The notes beneath the pieces are model-generated. The model saw only the letters and a program-made list of their open reading frames with translations, ran no database searches and was not told the DNA's origin. Below are positions 34,964-36,248 of a stretch of DNA of 36,248 nucleotides, piece by piece. The stretch's first letter is position 1. Each line of letters starts with the position of its first letter. Origin of the DNA: an uncultured Pedobacter sp. (GTDB lineage Bacteria; Bacteroidota; Bacteroidia; Sphingobacteriales; Sphingobacteriaceae); the NCBI RefSeq assembly GCF_946479715.1, contig NZ_CAMLHF010000031.1:1-36248 (forward strand), written 5' to 3'. The position numbers and the translations under genes were made by a program.

Positions 34964-36248
34964 TTATTTGTTGATATTGGGGTTGTTGTTCAGTTCAGTT
35001 TGCGGTACAGAGAACAGGTAGTAACTGCTGTTGGGTTTAAAGGCCGAACCATCAGGGAATTTTAAAGTCGTGTGCTGCTTTGCAGAAACCACCTTGCTGC
35101 TTCCATCAGGAGTAATCACTGTAACTTGTAGTGGTTTACCATCTGTACCAAGTGCTGGGTTTCTCACTACAGCGGTCTGGGTTCTTAAAATGTCAGAGAT
35201 CGCAAAACCTTCACCCCATAATTCCTTTCTTCTTTCTATAAGAATTTCAGCAATCACCTGATCTTTGGTTTGAGATCCCAGTACAAACAGATCTGCTTTT
35301 CTGGCAGCACGAAGCGAGTTTAGCTGCTCAACTGCTTTTGATAAGTCTGAATTTCTGGCATAGCCCTCTGCTGCAATCAAAGTCATTTCTGATGCACGCA
35401 TGAATACGATATCACCTGTCTGATCAGCCCTGAACTTAAACTTCTGATAGCGCAAGTAACCTTCTCTGCTTGGCAAACCATCCCATAGGAATAGTTTTGT
35501 TCTGATGTCATGACTGTCAAATAACTTTTGAAAGTTAGGATCGGCCATAAAGCTATAGTAATAAGCCGAAGGACTGCTGGTATCCAGAAAATGAAAGCTA
35601 TAACTCGCTGTACTTTGATCAGGTTGCTGGCCATGTCCCCAGATCCATTCGCTGTTCTTAAGGTCGTTAAAGCCATTGCTGTAATCAGCGTCTGACATAT
35701 AAGGATAGCTCTTTTTTGCTTCAAGTGCATGCTGTGCCGCCAAATCCCACTTACCCATGTTCAGGTAAGTTCTTGCCAGCAAGCCATTTACTACATCAAT
35801 GTTGATCTTGTATTTGGTAGTACCTGGGCGCTGGTAAGCTGGAAGTAGTTTTTCTGCCTCAGTAAGGTCTGAGATGATCAGCTGATAAACCTGCTCAACA
35901 GTCGACCTTGATTTTCCTTCAGTTGTAGGGCCTGTTGGTTCTGTATAAACAGGAACAGCTTTGGCCTGAGGATTTACCTGGTAATTGAACTGGTAATATG
36001 TAACCAGGTTCAAATAACTATTAGCCCTCAATGCATAAGCCTGGCCTTTAATCTGCGCTTTTTTCTCTGCCGTTCCAGTGGAAGCGTCAATTTTACTGAT
36101 GATGTTATTGGTGTTATTTATCACACGATAAAGAATGGTCCAAAAAGCACCCAGTCTGGTTTGGTTATTAGCCAATGTATATTCATACGCATCACGGTAT
36201 CCGTATTTTTTGGTGATAATGGCAATATCGTCACCCATTACATCACTG
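34964..36248 (-). CDS. SusD/RagB family lipoprotein, C-terminal part (5' end outside window)
   Basis: About 427 codons are visible. The frame is open through the right edge (reading SDVMGDDIAI there), so the true start and lipoprotein signal lie outside. SusD features include AQIKGQAYALRANSYLNLVTYYQFNY, written in parts AQIKGQAYALRANSY and LNLVTYYQFNY, and NMGKWDLAAQHALEAKKSY. The C-terminal ILIERRKELWGEGFAISDILRT is in the place of the usual RRxExxxEGxRxxDL motif. A susC partner is expected further right on the minus strand. This belongs to a third SusCD locus in the neighbourhood, separate from the GH35 locus. Confidence 0.9.
   Translation of the reverse strand, partial: SDVMGDDIAIITKKYGYRDAYEYTLANNQTRLGAFWTILYRVINNTNNIISKIDASTGTAEKKAQIKGQAYALRANSYLNLVTYYQFNYQVNPQAKAVPVYTEPTGPTTEGKSRSTVEQVYQLIISDLTEAEKLLPAYQRPGTTKYKINIDVVNGLLARTYLNMGKWDLAAQHALEAKKSYPYMSDADYSNGFNDLKNSEWIWGHGQQPDQSTASYSFHFLDTSSPSAYYYSFMADPNFQKLFDSHDIRTKLFLWDGLPSREGYLRYQKFKFRADQTGDIVFMRASEMTLIAAEGYARNSDLSKAVEQLNSLRAARKADLFVLGSQTKDQVIAEILIERRKELWGEGFAISDILRTQTAVVRNPALGTDGKPLQVTVITPDGSSKVVSAKQHTTLKFPDGSAFKPNSSYYLFSVPQTELNNNPNINK

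Overview
The window looks like a chromosomal segment of a Bacteroidota member, most likely a Sphingobacteriaceae-type soil or plant-associated bacterium (Pedobacter/Mucilaginibacter-like). The reasons are three SusC/SusD-type outer-membrane uptake loci, a one-protein hybrid two-component regulator (HTCS), Bacteroidota-type promoter elements (TAnnTTTG at -7), moderately AT-rich DNA and short A-rich intergenic gaps. The genus is inference. No rRNA, tRNA, CRISPR, phage or insertion-sequence feature was seen.

Left third (1-12.75 kb): a molybdoenzyme island. On the minus strand is an operon of a [2Fe-2S] subunit, a two-haem cytochrome c, a Tat-exported xanthine-dehydrogenase-family molybdopterin subunit, and an XdhC maturation factor that runs off the window. 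Divergent from it on the plus strand are mobA, fdhD, a small DUF7009-like protein and an FdhF/YdeP-type molybdopterin oxidoreductase. A bestrophin-like channel, a DyP-type peroxidase and an unrecognised 209-aa protein follow. A minus-strand soxD-like cytochrome and soxC-like sulfite dehydrogenase then form a third molybdoenzyme unit. Cofactor guanylylation (MobA), sulfuration (FdhD), insertion/protection (XdhC) and three client enzyme families are therefore encoded together.

Middle (12.75-20.63 kb): the most striking part. Divergent from the soxDC-like pair, a Bacteroidota promoter drives a transcript that begins with a 31-codon ORF ending in Tyr-Cys-Cys-Cys-Cys-Phe-Glu-Gln-stop. It is followed by a strong hairpin and then an operon of SusC, SusD and two paralogous polytopic DoxX-like membrane proteins. 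Four consecutive Cys codons just before the stop of a leader ORF are the expected signature of a cysteine-sensing attenuator. Together with the divergent sulfite dehydrogenase, this suggests an outer-membrane uptake and processing system for a sulfur compound, switched on when cysteine is scarce. I know of no described system with this arrangement; the substrate is unknown.

Right part (20.63-36.25 kb): a compact polysaccharide-utilisation locus of HTCS, SusC, SusD and a GH35 beta-galactosidase lipoprotein. Next come a small lipoprotein preceded by a nested perfect palindrome, an AraC-family regulator and two tandem short-chain dehydrogenases. Convergent with these is the 3' part of another susD gene that continues past the right edge. 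Two intergenic hairpins look like real terminators; two other perfect palindromes lack a U-tract and need another explanation.
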